Source: Bacteroidales bacterium (lineage in GTDB: Bacteria; Bacteroidota; Bacteroidia; Bacteroidales; Muribaculaceae). Taken from it: 16,409 nucleotides of DNA. This document shows, piece by piece, positions 1-8,139 of this stretch (position 1 is the stretch's first letter; each line of letters starts with the position of its first letter). A program made the translations under genes and the position numbers. The notes below the pieces were generated by a model that saw only the letters and a list, made by a program, of their open reading frames with translations, searched no databases and had not been told where the DNA came from. The stretch lies in the NCBI GenBank assembly GCA_900768685.1, contig CAAGDX010000021.1:1-16409 (forward strand), given 5' to 3'.

Positions 1-70
1 ATTCCGAACAGAGAAGTTAAACCTCGTCGCGCCGATGGTACTGCGAAAGCGGGAGAGTAGGTCGCCGCCC
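1..70 (+). rRNA. rrf: 5S ribosomal RNA, 3' part
   Basis: The segment beginning ATTCCGAACAGAGAAGTTAA and ending GGGAGAGTAGGTCGCCGCC has the conserved loop and 3' end of bacterial 5S rRNA. The first 40-odd bases of the gene lie outside the window, so this is the tail of an rRNA operon. The exact 3' end is estimated to within a few bases. A terminator follows directly. Confidence 0.93.
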
Positions 71-80
71 CCTTCAGAAG

Positions 81-115
81 AAAGCCTCACGGACACAATC
101 CGTGGGGCTTTTTCA
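81..115 (+). terminator. rRNA operon terminator
   Basis: A 13-bp stem (81-93 with 99-111, one G-U pair) closes a 5-nt loop, and the stem runs into a T run. It lies about 11 bp beyond the 5S 3' end and is a rho-independent terminator for the rRNA operon. Confidence 0.9.
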
Positions 116-120
116 TTTTT

Positions 121-256
121 GGGAGAATGGGAGAATGGGAGAAATGGGAATGATGGGAGACCTGGGAATTATGGGAAGCCCGGGAAGACCGGGAATGATG
201 GGAAACCCGGGAAGCAAAATCCAATTAGCCCAATTAGTCTAATTAATCCCAATCAT
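121..256. repeat. Degenerate 9-bp-period tandem repeat with 11 GGG runs
   Basis: GGG runs start at 121, 129, 137, 146, 155, 164, 173, 182, 191, 200 and 209: two 8-bp steps and then a strict 9-bp step. Units are of the type GGGAATGAT, GGGAAGCCC, GGGAAGACC. The 9-bp period continues at 221-256 with a different unit (CCAATTAGC, CCAATTAGT, CTAATTAAT, CCCAATCAT). The G-rich part meets the usual G-quadruplex pattern (G3 runs separated by 5-6 nt). It sits between the rRNA terminator and the thr operon terminator, with no evident gene. Confidence 0.85.
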
Positions 257-265
257 GCAGCACAA

Positions 266-291
266 AAAAGCCGAGCATCAGCCCGGCTTTT
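266..291 (-). terminator. Terminator of the thr operon
   Basis: Read on the minus strand, AAAAGCCGGGC pairs with GCTCGGCTTTT across a 4-nt TGAT loop with one mismatch, and a T run follows. It lies about 20 bp beyond the thrC stop codon. The + strand also ends in a T run, so it may act in both directions. Confidence 0.85.
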
Positions 292-311
292 AAGTTTTTT
301 CTTAGTTGTAT

Positions 312-1622
312 TTATCTGTTACTTAGGAGCACTTTCTTGAAATCTTCGTATTCTGTGGAAATCCGCAGCGACTGCTTTGTGCCTTGCATAAATGCTTGGA
401 GTTTGGCAGGTATTTCTATGTCTGAATTGAGAATATCATCAACCGTGCTTTTGAATTTGGCAGGATGTGCAGTTTCAAGGAAGATACCTGTTTCGCCTTC
501 TTTTAGTTGCTCTTGTAGTGCGCGATAAGCCACTGCACCGTGAGGATCGAGAACATATCCTGTTTCGGCAAATGTAGCCTTCATAGTTTCTGCAATTTGT
601 TCATCTGTGTATGTGCAACCGGAAATGTCGTTGCAAATAGCTTCGTGGCTATGTTTGTATAAGTCAAGAACACGTGCAAAGTTACTTGGGTCTCCAACGT
701 CCATTGCATTTGCTATTGTTTGCACGGATTTTCTTGGCTCGTATTTACCTGTTTGGAGGTACTGGAAGAATACGTCATTGCGATTGTTGGCTGCAATAAA
801 GTGTTTTATTGGCAGTCCCATAGCTTTTCCTATGAGTGCGGAACAAATGTTTCCAAAGTTTCCGCTTGGCACGGCAACAACAATATTGCTCAGGTCTTTG
901 CCTTGTTTGGCAAGCTGTGCGTAGGCATAGAAATAGTAAAACATTTGTGGAAGGAAACGAGCTACATTGATGCTGTTTGCACTTGTGAGCTTCATTTTTT
1001 CATTCAGTTCGCCATCCATAAATGCTGTTTTTACGAGTGCCTGGCAGTCGTCGAAAGTACCGTTTACTTCTATTGCAGTGATATTTTTGCCAAGGGTAGT
1101 GAACTGTGACTCTTGTATGCGGCTCACTTTGCCTTGCGGATAGAGCACGAATACTCTCACTCCCGGAACTCCCAGAAAACCGTTTGCAACTGCACTTCCG
1201 GTGTCGCCGGAGGTGGCAACGAGTACGTTTACCGTGCTATTATCATTGCTTTTGGAATTGAAGTAACCGAGTAAACGTGCCATAAAGCGAGCACCTACGT
1301 CCTTGAATGCGAGTGTTGGTCCGTGAAAAAGTTCCAGACTGTATTTGTTTTCAGATACCTGCTTGAGCGGAATGTCGAAATTCAGGGCTTCATAAACAAT
1401 ATTTTTCAGCACTTTCGTTTCCACATCTTCGCCAAAAAGTGCTTTTGCCACTGTAAATGATATTTCTTGCAGCGACATATTGCCGATGTTGTCAAAGAAT
1501 TCTTTCGGCAGAGCAGGAATATGCTCCGGCATAAACAGTCCGCGGTCTGATGCAAGTCCTTTTACCACAACTTCTTGCAGAGAAACTGTGATATTGCTGT
1601 TATTTGTGCTATAGTATATCAT
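312..1622 (-). CDS. thrC: Threonine synthase
   Basis: This 436-aa protein is a PLP-dependent threonine synthase, which converts O-phospho-L-homoserine to L-threonine in the last step of the pathway. The PLP-binding lysine is K107 in the HGPTLAFKDVGARF motif, and the phosphate-binding segment VATSGDTGSAVANGF follows at about 135-150. A VPSGNFGN motif lies further on. The length fits the family. It is the last gene of a three-gene minus-strand operon and begins only 4 bp after the stop of the upstream gene, so translational coupling is likely. Motifs and context agree. Confidence 0.96.
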   Translation of the reverse strand: MIYYSTNNSNITVSLQEVVVKGLASDRGLFMPEHIPALPKEFFDNIGNMSLQEISFTVAKALFGEDVETKVLKNIVYEALNFDIPLKQVSENKYSLELFHGPTLAFKDVGARFMARLLGYFNSKSNDNSTVNVLVATSGDTGSAVANGFLGVPGVRVFVLYPQGKVSRIQESQFTTLGKNITAIEVNGTFDDCQALVKTAFMDGELNEKMKLTSANSINVARFLPQMFYYFYAYAQLAKQGKDLSNIVVAVPSGNFGNICSALIGKAMGLPIKHFIAANNRNDVFFQYLQTGKYEPRKSVQTIANAMDVGDPSNFARVLDLYKHSHEAICNDISGCTYTDEQIAETMKATFAETGYVLDPHGAVAYRALQEQLKEGETGIFLETAHPAKFKSTVDDILNSDIEIPAKLQAFMQGTKQSLRISTEYEDFKKVLLSNR

Positions 1623-1626
1623 GTGA

Positions 1627-2838
1627 TTATTTGCTTAAGAATAATTTAATGAAATCATCATTTGTCATTGCTCCGAGGGAGCCGGAGAGTGCTGTTTCCT
1701 CGTTGTATTGCTTTATGTCATCGCCATCCACACCGGGAACGTAAATCATCACCGGTACGGGAGTGGCGGAGTGTGTGCGTTTTGCACATGGCGTCGGGTG
1801 GTCCGGAAGAACGGCTATTGCCACAGGTTCTCCTATTTCCGGAAGTGCGTCAAGTATTCTGCGGCACACTCTTTCGTCAAGGTACTCCACCGTTTTGACC
1901 TTCAGGGTTGCATCGCCTTCATGTCCGGCTTCATCGCTTGCTTCAATGTGAAGAAAAACAAAGTCTGCACCGTCTTTTAGTGCTTTGATAGCGGCATCTG
2001 CTTTGCCTTCATAGTTTGTGTTCCACAGTCCTGTGGCACCTTCCACGTCTATTGGCTTTAGTCCGCAATATACGCCTATACCCTTAATCAAATCCACTGC
2101 GGAAATCACTGCTCCGCTTTTAATACCGAATTTGTCTGCCAATGTCTCCATTGAAGGTTTGTAACCCGGTGACCACGGCCAGATGCTGTTTGCCGGGTCT
2201 TCTCCTCGAGCGATGCGGGCAAGGTTAATGGGGTGATTTGCAAGCAGTTCCTGTGAACGGAGTATAAGTTTATTTATCAGTTTGGCTGTTGCCTCACCTT
2301 CGGCATTTTTTGCTTTTACAAGGCAGTCGCGGAAAGGTGTTCCGGGTACGTCGTGTGGCGGAGTGCAAATGATATTCTTGTTGCCACCTCGGATTTTGAG
2401 CAGGTGGCGGTAAGAAATACCTGTGAAAAATCTTGCGGTTTCCTCACCGATATTATCGTTTAGATACTTTATAAGGATGTCGGCTTCCTCGGTTGTAATA
2501 TTTCCGGCAGAGTGATTTTTTATTTTGCCGTTTTCAATGCAGATAATATTGCATCTCATTGCCATTTCGCCCGGCTCAATATCTACGCCCATACTTGCTG
2601 CTTCAAGTGAACCGCGACCTTCAAAAACCTTTGGCACATCGTAGCCAAGCAGCGACAAGTGTGCTATTTCGCTTCCCGGTTCATATCCCTCGGGAGTGGT
2701 GACAAGTGTGCCGAGCCTGGATTTTGAGGCAAGGAAGTCAAGGGTAGGGGTATTGGCAGCCATCAGAGGTGTTTTTCCTCCGAGTGATTCGATAGGTTCA
2801 TCTGCCATTCCGTCACCTAATATAATAAGGTGTTTCAT
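1627..2838 (-). CDS. ApgM-like protein, probable homoserine kinase (ThrB2)
   Basis: This 403-aa protein is of the alkaline phosphatase superfamily, related to cofactor-independent phosphoglycerate mutase of the archaeal (ApgM) type. Visible features are the N-terminal metal motif ILGDGMAD, a serine nucleophile candidate at S56 in PGSEIAHLSLLGYD, and the C-terminal metal motifs HIEASDEAGHEGD and LPDHPTP. It lies between thrA and thrC, separated by 1 and 4 bp, and no GHMP-type thrB is seen in the window. Family knowledge: the bacterial ApgM-like clade encoded in threonine operons has been proposed to be the homoserine kinase that makes the ThrC substrate. That role is inferred from context. Ordinary phosphoglycerate mutase activity is the alternative. 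Confidence 0.85.
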   Translation of the reverse strand: MKHLIILGDGMADEPIESLGGKTPLMAANTPTLDFLASKSRLGTLVTTPEGYEPGSEIAHLSLLGYDVPKVFEGRGSLEAASMGVDIEPGEMAMRCNIICIENGKIKNHSAGNITTEEADILIKYLNDNIGEETARFFTGISYRHLLKIRGGNKNIICTPPHDVPGTPFRDCLVKAKNAEGEATAKLINKLILRSQELLANHPINLARIARGEDPANSIWPWSPGYKPSMETLADKFGIKSGAVISAVDLIKGIGVYCGLKPIDVEGATGLWNTNYEGKADAAIKALKDGADFVFLHIEASDEAGHEGDATLKVKTVEYLDERVCRRILDALPEIGEPVAIAVLPDHPTPCAKRTHSATPVPVMIYVPGVDGDDIKQYNEETALSGSLGAMTNDDFIKLFLSK

Positions 2839-2839
2839 A

Positions 2840-5275
2840 TCATCTGATATTTGCTATACTGATTATATCTGCGAAAACTCCTGCTGCCGTCACTTCCGCA
2901 CCTGCACCGTAGCCTTTTATTTCCATCGGGAACTCTTTGTAGCGGTCTGTTGTGAGGAGAATCACGTTATTGCTGCCTTCAAGTGAATAGAACGGGTGAC
3001 GGGAATCAATGGTTTGCAGCCCTATAGACACCTTGCCGTTATTCATAGTGGCAACGAAGCGGAAATGGCGGTCTTGTGCTGCTGCTTCCGCACGTTTTTT
3101 CTCAAATTCCGCATCAAGTTCGCAGATGTTTTTGAGAAAATCTTCTTTAGTACCCTCAAAGTATTTGTCCGGGATAAAGAGATTTGTTTCCACATCGCTT
3201 TGTTCTACGCGATATCCGCTTTCGCGAGCAAGAATCACGATTTTGCGCATCACATCTTTGCCGCAAAGGTCAATTCTCGGGTCCGGTTCGCTATAGCCTG
3301 CTTCCATAGCCATTTTTATGGCTTTGCTCATCGGGACATCGCTGCTTAGAGTGTCAAAAATATAGTTTAATGTGCCGGAAAGTACGGCTTCAATTTTCAC
3401 AATCTTGTCACCGGAATTTATGAGGCTGTTTATAGTGTTTATAATAGGCAGACCGGCTCCTACATTTGTCTCAAAGAGGAATTTCACGCCGCGGCGGTGA
3501 GAAATTTCCTTGAGTCTGTGATAATTTTCGTATGATGAAGAAGCTGCTATCTTGTTGGCTGCCACCACGTTGATATTGTGGCTTAGCAGTTCTCCATAAA
3601 TGGAAGCCACATCGGCACTTGCGGTGCAGTCCACAAATACGGAGTTGAACAGGTTCATGGAGATTATATTGTCCTTTATCACTTCCGGCGTTGGCAGGAT
3701 GTCTGATTTCTCAAGCAAATCCGCGTATTGCTCCATGTCTATACCATCGGCATCAAACACGCACTTCTTGGAAGAAGAAACACCCACGATTCTCAGTTCA
3801 AGTGATTTTTCTTCAAGCAGTTTTTGCTTCTGGCTCTTTATTTGTTTCAAGAGGTTGCCGCCAACATGACCGACTCCGGCTATAAAGATGTTGAGAACTT
3901 GAGTTTGTGATAGGAAGAAAGAATCATGAATCACGTTGAGTGCTTTACGCAGACTGTCAAGCTTTATTACGAATGAAATATTTGTTTCGCTTGCTCCTTG
4001 TGCACAGGCAATTACGTTTATGCCGTTACGTCCCAGCGTGTTGAAAAGTTTTCCTGCAATACCCGGAGTGTGCTTCATATTTTCACCCACGATTGCCACT
4101 GTTGCCAGGTCGCGTTCCGGTTCAATACCGCTGATTTCACCCGTTGCAAGTTCTGCCTTAAACTCTTCGCGAAGCACTTCCACTGCAATCTCCGCATCGC
4201 AGTTTTTCACTGCAAAAGAGGTATTATGCTCGGAAGATGCCTGAGAAACGAGGAACACACTCACTCCGTTTCGTGCCAAAGCATTGAAAATACGGCTGTT
4301 AATACCGATTACGCCCACCATACCAAAACCTGTAAGGGTGATGAGGCAGGTATCGTTGATAGACGAAATACCCTTGATTGGCTTCGCTATTACCGCTGCA
4401 TCGTCGCTGATGAGAGTTCCGGGAGCTTCGGGGTTAAACGTATTCTTTATTTTGATAGGTATATTTTCGTGATATACAGGGTAAATTGTAGGAGGATAAA
4501 CCACTTTTGCACCGAAGTTGCAAAGCTCCATTGCTTCTATAAATGAGAGGTGGTCTATGACGTAGGCTTTTGAAATGACTCTCGGGTCTGCCGTGAGGAA
4601 GCCGTCAACGTCTGTCCATATTTCAAGCATAGAAGCTTTGAGTGTTGCGGCTATAATTGCGGCGGTATAGTCGCTACCTCCACGACCCAGGTTTGTGATT
4701 TCGCCTGTTTCAGCATCGGAGGATATAAAACCGGGCACCACGGTGAACTTTCCTGTGTATGAATCAAACGTTTGGTGGATGAGTTCCGCTGTGGCGGCAT
4801 TGTTCAGGGTATGTTTGCCGAATTTTGTGTTTGTTTTAATAAAATTGCGAGAGTCAAAGTGCCTTGCACCGGTGATTATGCGACTGATGATTACGGAAGA
4901 AAGTCGTTCACCGTAGCTCACCACGATATCCAACGTACGCTGTGACAAGTCTTTAATAAGTGAGATACCCTGGAAGATGTCGCCAAGCTCCGTGAGCAAC
5001 GGGTCTGTAATTTTGTGAACTTCCTCTTGCTTTTCTGTCGGAACAATTCCTGCAATCACATTATTGTGACGCGTGACTATGCCTTCATATAATTCGCGGT
5101 AAGAAACATCGCCCTTGCATGCTGTTTTTGCGGTTTTAATCAGCATATCAGTCAGTCCGCCGAGAGCGGAAACCACAACGATGCACGGTTCTGAATTACT
5201 TTCAACAATCTTTTTCACATTTTTGAGACTTTCAACGGTACCCACCGATGTGCCTCCAAACTTTAGAACTTTCAT
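2840..5275 (-). CDS. thrA: Bifunctional aspartokinase / homoserine dehydrogenase
   Basis: This 811-aa protein is the fused ThrA. It catalyses the first (aspartate to aspartyl phosphate) and third (aspartate semialdehyde to homoserine) steps of the threonine/methionine branch. The N-terminal aspartokinase domain starts with KFGGTSVG (residues 4-11) and contains GRGGSDYTAA. Tandem ACT-type regulatory segments lie at about 310-450 (TLTGFGMVGVIG, VAIVGENMKHTPG). The NAD(P)-binding Rossmann motif AGVGHVGGNLL follows at about 465, with the dehydrogenase motif LSGTLNYIFD downstream. The length matches E. coli ThrA (820 aa). It leads the operon, and its stop is 1 bp from the next start. Feedback inhibition by threonine is typical of the family. 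No leader-peptide attenuator was recognised upstream. Confidence 0.97.
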   Translation of the reverse strand: MKVLKFGGTSVGTVESLKNVKKIVESNSEPCIVVVSALGGLTDMLIKTAKTACKGDVSYRELYEGIVTRHNNVIAGIVPTEKQEEVHKITDPLLTELGDIFQGISLIKDLSQRTLDIVVSYGERLSSVIISRIITGARHFDSRNFIKTNTKFGKHTLNNAATAELIHQTFDSYTGKFTVVPGFISSDAETGEITNLGRGGSDYTAAIIAATLKASMLEIWTDVDGFLTADPRVISKAYVIDHLSFIEAMELCNFGAKVVYPPTIYPVYHENIPIKIKNTFNPEAPGTLISDDAAVIAKPIKGISSINDTCLITLTGFGMVGVIGINSRIFNALARNGVSVFLVSQASSEHNTSFAVKNCDAEIAVEVLREEFKAELATGEISGIEPERDLATVAIVGENMKHTPGIAGKLFNTLGRNGINVIACAQGASETNISFVIKLDSLRKALNVIHDSFFLSQTQVLNIFIAGVGHVGGNLLKQIKSQKQKLLEEKSLELRIVGVSSSKKCVFDADGIDMEQYADLLEKSDILPTPEVIKDNIISMNLFNSVFVDCTASADVASIYGELLSHNINVVAANKIAASSSYENYHRLKEISHRRGVKFLFETNVGAGLPIINTINSLINSGDKIVKIEAVLSGTLNYIFDTLSSDVPMSKAIKMAMEAGYSEPDPRIDLCGKDVMRKIVILARESGYRVEQSDVETNLFIPDKYFEGTKEDFLKNICELDAEFEKKRAEAAAQDRHFRFVATMNNGKVSIGLQTIDSRHPFYSLEGSNNVILLTTDRYKEFPMEIKGYGAGAEVTAAGVFADIISIANIR

Positions 5276-5445
5276 TTGAGCTCGTTTTATGTCTTTTTCC
5301 TATCAAAAACTATAGTCTATTCAAAAATTTTGGTAAAGTTAATCATTTTATCGCATTTATCAGCCTTTTTGAGCAATATATTTGCAGAAAGATGTAAAAA
5401 TGTGTGATTTTATTCCGCATGAAAATGTAATTTGAAATAAAATTT

Positions 5446-5473
5446 TAGAGTTTCAAGAATTTTCGTAATTTTG
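5446..5473 (+). promoter_or_regulatory. Candidate promoter of the AraC-type regulator
   Basis: TAATTTTG at 5466-5473 matches the Bacteroidota -7 element TAnnTTTG. The -33 position holds only a weak TTTT (5443-5446, 19-bp spacer). Transcription would start near 5480, about 40 bp before the ATG. A second TAnnTTTG (TATATTTG, 5377-5384) lies further upstream. No confident promoter for thrA was found on the other strand of this 246-bp divergent spacer. Confidence 0.45.
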
Positions 5474-5521
5474 TCAAAAAATTTGAGAAAATATGGTATT
5501 CACATCAAATAATATGAATTA

Positions 5522-6631
5522 ATGGACGAATCACTATATCATTACTCTCTCGCTATTACTATGACACTGATGACCTTTTTCGGTTTGCACATGCTCCTTG
5601 CTCGTGTGCCGGAAAGGAAAATCTTTGCAAATTTTTTGTTGTCCCGCAGGCTTGTCGGCGTGGCACTGCTCATTCTTGCAGCGAACTACTCCGTACACCT
5701 TTTCTACACTTTAAGACTCCGAGATGTGCATGCCACAATACTGATGAATCTCGGCACTTATTTCATCTGCTATTGGTTGTTCAGCTCTGCAATGATTACA
5801 CTTTTGGATAATAGATACTTAACACGCAAACAGTTTTGTATTCACTTGGGAATGTGGGTAGTGTATGAATCTTTTGTCGTCATAGCATCACTATTCCTTT
5901 CAGATAATGTTCAGATGATAGCGATTATTATTCTTGCTGCCTGGCTCATAACGTATGGAACGTTCCTTTCAGTTAGGATATTAAAGAAATATTATCGTGC
6001 CGTGAAAATGTTTGAAGAAACTCATTCCGATGAAATTGAAGCATATATTCAATGGATGTCCATTTTCACATATTGGGCTATAGGATTTGGCGTGGGATGC
6101 GGATTGCTCACATTCCTGCCGGATGAATACATCTATATTTGGATTCTTGCATCTATCCCGTTTTACGTCTATCTATATTGCTGCTATCAAAATTATCTGC
6201 TGTTTTACGAGCAAGTGGAAATTGCTATTATGGAAGAAGAGGAAGAAGAGGAAGAAATAAGTCATAGCAGCGAATCTGATGATAGTGATGCTGTTCATTC
6301 GGATATAGGAGCACAATTGGAGAGTTGGGTGATGAGAGAAGGATTCACTCTTCCGGGAATTACGCTAAAAGACCTGGCTGCACTGTTCGGCACGAACCGC
6401 ACTTACCTCTCGGAATACATAAATGCCGTTTATCATAAAAATTTCCGCGATTGGATTACGGATTTGAGAATAGAATATTCAAAACGCATTATGCTCACTC
6501 AGCCGGATACAAAAATTATGGAGATTTCCGAAATGTCCGGTTTCCTTTCGCATAGCCACTTCTCTAAAAAATTTGCAGAGAAAGAAGGTTGCACACCGGC
6601 TCGCTGGAGAGAAGAACAAACATCGAAATAA
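5522..6631 (+). CDS. Membrane-embedded AraC-family regulator (7 TM + HTH)
   Basis: This 369-aa protein has about seven hydrophobic helices (roughly residues 9-28, 42-62, 72-96, 107-128, 132-153, 178-199 and 205-228). A highly acidic linker follows (about 236-262, including a run of eight Glu), then a C-terminal AraC-type double helix-turn-helix at about 265-369. The two recognition regions are LKDLAALFGTNRTYLSEYIN and IMEISEMSGFLSHSHFSKKF. The C-terminus is therefore a cytoplasmic DNA-binding domain tethered to the membrane, and the TM part may sense a membrane or external signal. It is divergent from thrA and co-oriented with the lipoprotein gene 195 bp downstream. The target genes and ligand are unknown; the neighbouring lipoprotein is a possible target. 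Confidence 0.88.
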   Translation: MDESLYHYSLAITMTLMTFFGLHMLLARVPERKIFANFLLSRRLVGVALLILAANYSVHLFYTLRLRDVHATILMNLGTYFICYWLFSSAMITLLDNRYLTRKQFCIHLGMWVVYESFVVIASLFLSDNVQMIAIIILAAWLITYGTFLSVRILKKYYRAVKMFEETHSDEIEAYIQWMSIFTYWAIGFGVGCGLLTFLPDEYIYIWILASIPFYVYLYCCYQNYLLFYEQVEIAIMEEEEEEEEISHSSESDDSDAVHSDIGAQLESWVMREGFTLPGITLKDLAALFGTNRTYLSEYINAVYHKNFRDWITDLRIEYSKRIMLTQPDTKIMEISEMSGFLSHSHFSKKFAEKEGCTPARWREEQTSK

Positions 6632-6662
6632 TTGCTATTCTTGCTATTCTTGTCAAACAAAC

Positions 6663-6716
6663 ATTGTTGTTTTTTGAAAAATTAGAACCGGTTTCTTGTC
6701 AAAACAACAATTTTTC
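6663..6716 (+). terminator. Probable terminator of the AraC-type regulator
   Basis: ATTGTTGTTTT (6663-6673) is perfectly complementary to AAAACAACAAT (6701-6711) across a 27-nt loop, and a T run follows. It lies 31 bp after the stop codon. The loop is long and the stem AT-rich, so it is a weak terminator at best. Confidence 0.45.
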
Positions 6717-6722
6717 TTGTCT

Positions 6723-6751
6723 AATCGTCAATTTTTCAGGATTTGACGATT
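6723..6751. promoter_or_regulatory. Inverted repeat upstream of the lipoprotein promoter
   Basis: AATCGTCAA (6723-6731) and TTGACGATT (6743-6751) form perfect 9-bp arms around an 11-bp spacer, and the right arm ends at the first TTTG of the promoter. The placement suits an operator for a dimeric regulator. It could instead be part of the upstream termination region. Confidence 0.4.
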
Positions 6752-6754
6752 TTG

Positions 6755-6787
6755 TTTGTGATTTTTTTGCAACAATTATTATATTTG
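6755..6787 (+). promoter_or_regulatory. Promoter of the lipoprotein hydrolase gene
   Basis: TTTG at 6755-6758 (another at 6751-6754) is followed after 21 bp by TATATTTG at 6780-6787. This matches the Bacteroidota -33/-7 consensus. Transcription would start near 6794, about 30 bp before the ATG. Confidence 0.7.
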
Positions 6788-6825
6788 CAAAACAAATATT
6801 ATAAACGATTAAATACAAAACTATT

Positions 6826-8043
6826 ATGCCTAAAATGAAATTCACAAAAAGCAGCATCCTTCTCTGTGGAATTGCACTCGCTTCTCTTACGTTTGCTTCT
6901 TGCAGCGATGATGAAGACCCGGAGCCTGTTCCTACTCCAACATCAAACACAGCCGTAATGATTACGGATCAAGACAAACTGGACATGATTTATTCTCTCA
7001 GCGATTTGGAGGGCTACAAGGGACGTATATATGAAATGACCTACGATGTGGACTACAAACTCGACGATGCCCTGAATTTCCAAATAGACTGCACGGACCG
7101 ACTGAAAATGTTTGTCGCTGCATACCTTATGGACAAACTTCCTAATTCTCCTTCAAGCATGAACCTCTCATACACTGCAGGTTGCAGTGCGTTTGCTTGC
7201 CCGGACACCAAGACAAGTGACCACTTTATGGGCAGAAACTTTGACTTTAACCATAAAGATGCAAATGGTGACAGAATTATGATTCCTGTTATCGCTGTTC
7301 ACACAGCTCCTGCCGGAGGCAAAAAATCTGTTTCATTTGTAGATGGACAATTTGTGGGTTATGCAAGCGGTTTTTACACAGACGGCAAATCAGACCTCTC
7401 AATGCTAATGGCACTCCCTTATCTGCTCCTTGATGGTATTAACGAAGACGGTTTTGCTATCTCCGTGCTCAAACTTGATGGTCTGCCAACACTCCAGCAG
7501 GAAGAAGGAAAGAAAAAAATCTTCACCACTGTAGCAATGCGTATGCTCCTGGACCGTGCTTCAACTGTTAAAGAAGCCATTGAGATGCTCAAACAGTACA
7601 ATATGTGTATGGATAAAGACCCTGCAAGTTATCACTTCTTTATGGCTGATGCTAAAGGCGACTATGCTATTGTGGAATACACTAATAGCGACTTGACCAA
7701 AAACCCGGACAAGATGGAAGTTCACACAGGCAAAAACGCTCTCCGCTACGTCACAAACTTCTATGTTTCTCCAACTATGGCTGAAACCGCTCACGGCAGC
7801 GTGTACTCAACTCACGGTAAAGACCGCTACGAAACACTGGAGAAAACTATGAAAGAGCATAACTACAAAATGACTTCCGCTCAGGCTTTGGAACTCCTTA
7901 AATCCGTAGCACAAGGTCCTAACGGATATCAAGGCTCTACCGGCTTCACACAGTGGACGGAAGTTTATAACCTTAACAGCAAGAAAGTAACTATGTCTAT
8001 TCTCCGCGAATGGAATGCTAATTTTACTTTCAAAGTTAAATAA
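6826..8043 (+). CDS. Surface lipoprotein, choloylglycine hydrolase-like Ntn amidase
   Basis: This 405-aa protein begins with a lipoprotein signal peptide ending LTFASC (lipidated Cys26). The following SDDEDPE resembles the acidic export tail that sends Bacteroidota lipoproteins to the outer face of the outer membrane. Gly119-Cys120 in YTAGCSAFAC is followed by the motif FMGRNFDF. That is the arrangement of linear amide C-N hydrolases (bile salt hydrolase, penicillin acylase, AAT-type acyltransferases), in which Cys becomes the N-terminal nucleophile after cleavage. The conserved YVTNF and C-terminal TQWTEVYNL fit. The roughly 94 residues between lipidation site and nucleophile would be a propeptide or first subunit. 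The substrate (conjugated bile acid, N-acyl amide, beta-lactam, acyl-homoserine lactone or peptide) is unknown. An alternative start at codon 4 (6835) would give the same mature protein. Confidence 0.82.
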   Translation: MPKMKFTKSSILLCGIALASLTFASCSDDEDPEPVPTPTSNTAVMITDQDKLDMIYSLSDLEGYKGRIYEMTYDVDYKLDDALNFQIDCTDRLKMFVAAYLMDKLPNSPSSMNLSYTAGCSAFACPDTKTSDHFMGRNFDFNHKDANGDRIMIPVIAVHTAPAGGKKSVSFVDGQFVGYASGFYTDGKSDLSMLMALPYLLLDGINEDGFAISVLKLDGLPTLQQEEGKKKIFTTVAMRMLLDRASTVKEAIEMLKQYNMCMDKDPASYHFFMADAKGDYAIVEYTNSDLTKNPDKMEVHTGKNALRYVTNFYVSPTMAETAHGSVYSTHGKDRYETLEKTMKEHNYKMTSAQALELLKSVAQGPNGYQGSTGFTQWTEVYNLNSKKVTMSILREWNANFTFKVK

Positions 8044-8067
8044 TAGTAATATTTAAATAGAAATAAG

Positions 8068-8102
8068 TGCACGGAGATTATGCTTTTTCTCCGTGCATTT
8101 TT
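8068..8102 (+). terminator. Terminator of the lipoprotein gene
   Basis: TGCACGGAGA (8068-8077) pairs perfectly with TCTCCGTGCA (8088-8097) across a 10-nt loop, then TTTTT. It is a clear rho-independent terminator 24 bp after the stop codon. Confidence 0.93.
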
Positions 8103-8139
8103 GTATATATCAGCAGTTAAAAACACTCAAACTCCTGCT

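Noticed and set aside
35..340. Open frame encoding a collagen-like Gly-X-Y run (GRNGNDGRPGNYGKPGKTGN)
   Set aside because: It starts inside the 5S rRNA, reads through two terminators and has no promoter, signal peptide or start context. The Gly-X-Y pattern follows automatically from GGG recurring every 9 bp.
5276..5521. Threonine attenuator or leader peptide upstream of thrA
   Set aside because: No short ORF rich in Thr/Ile codons and no terminator/antiterminator pair was seen on the minus strand.
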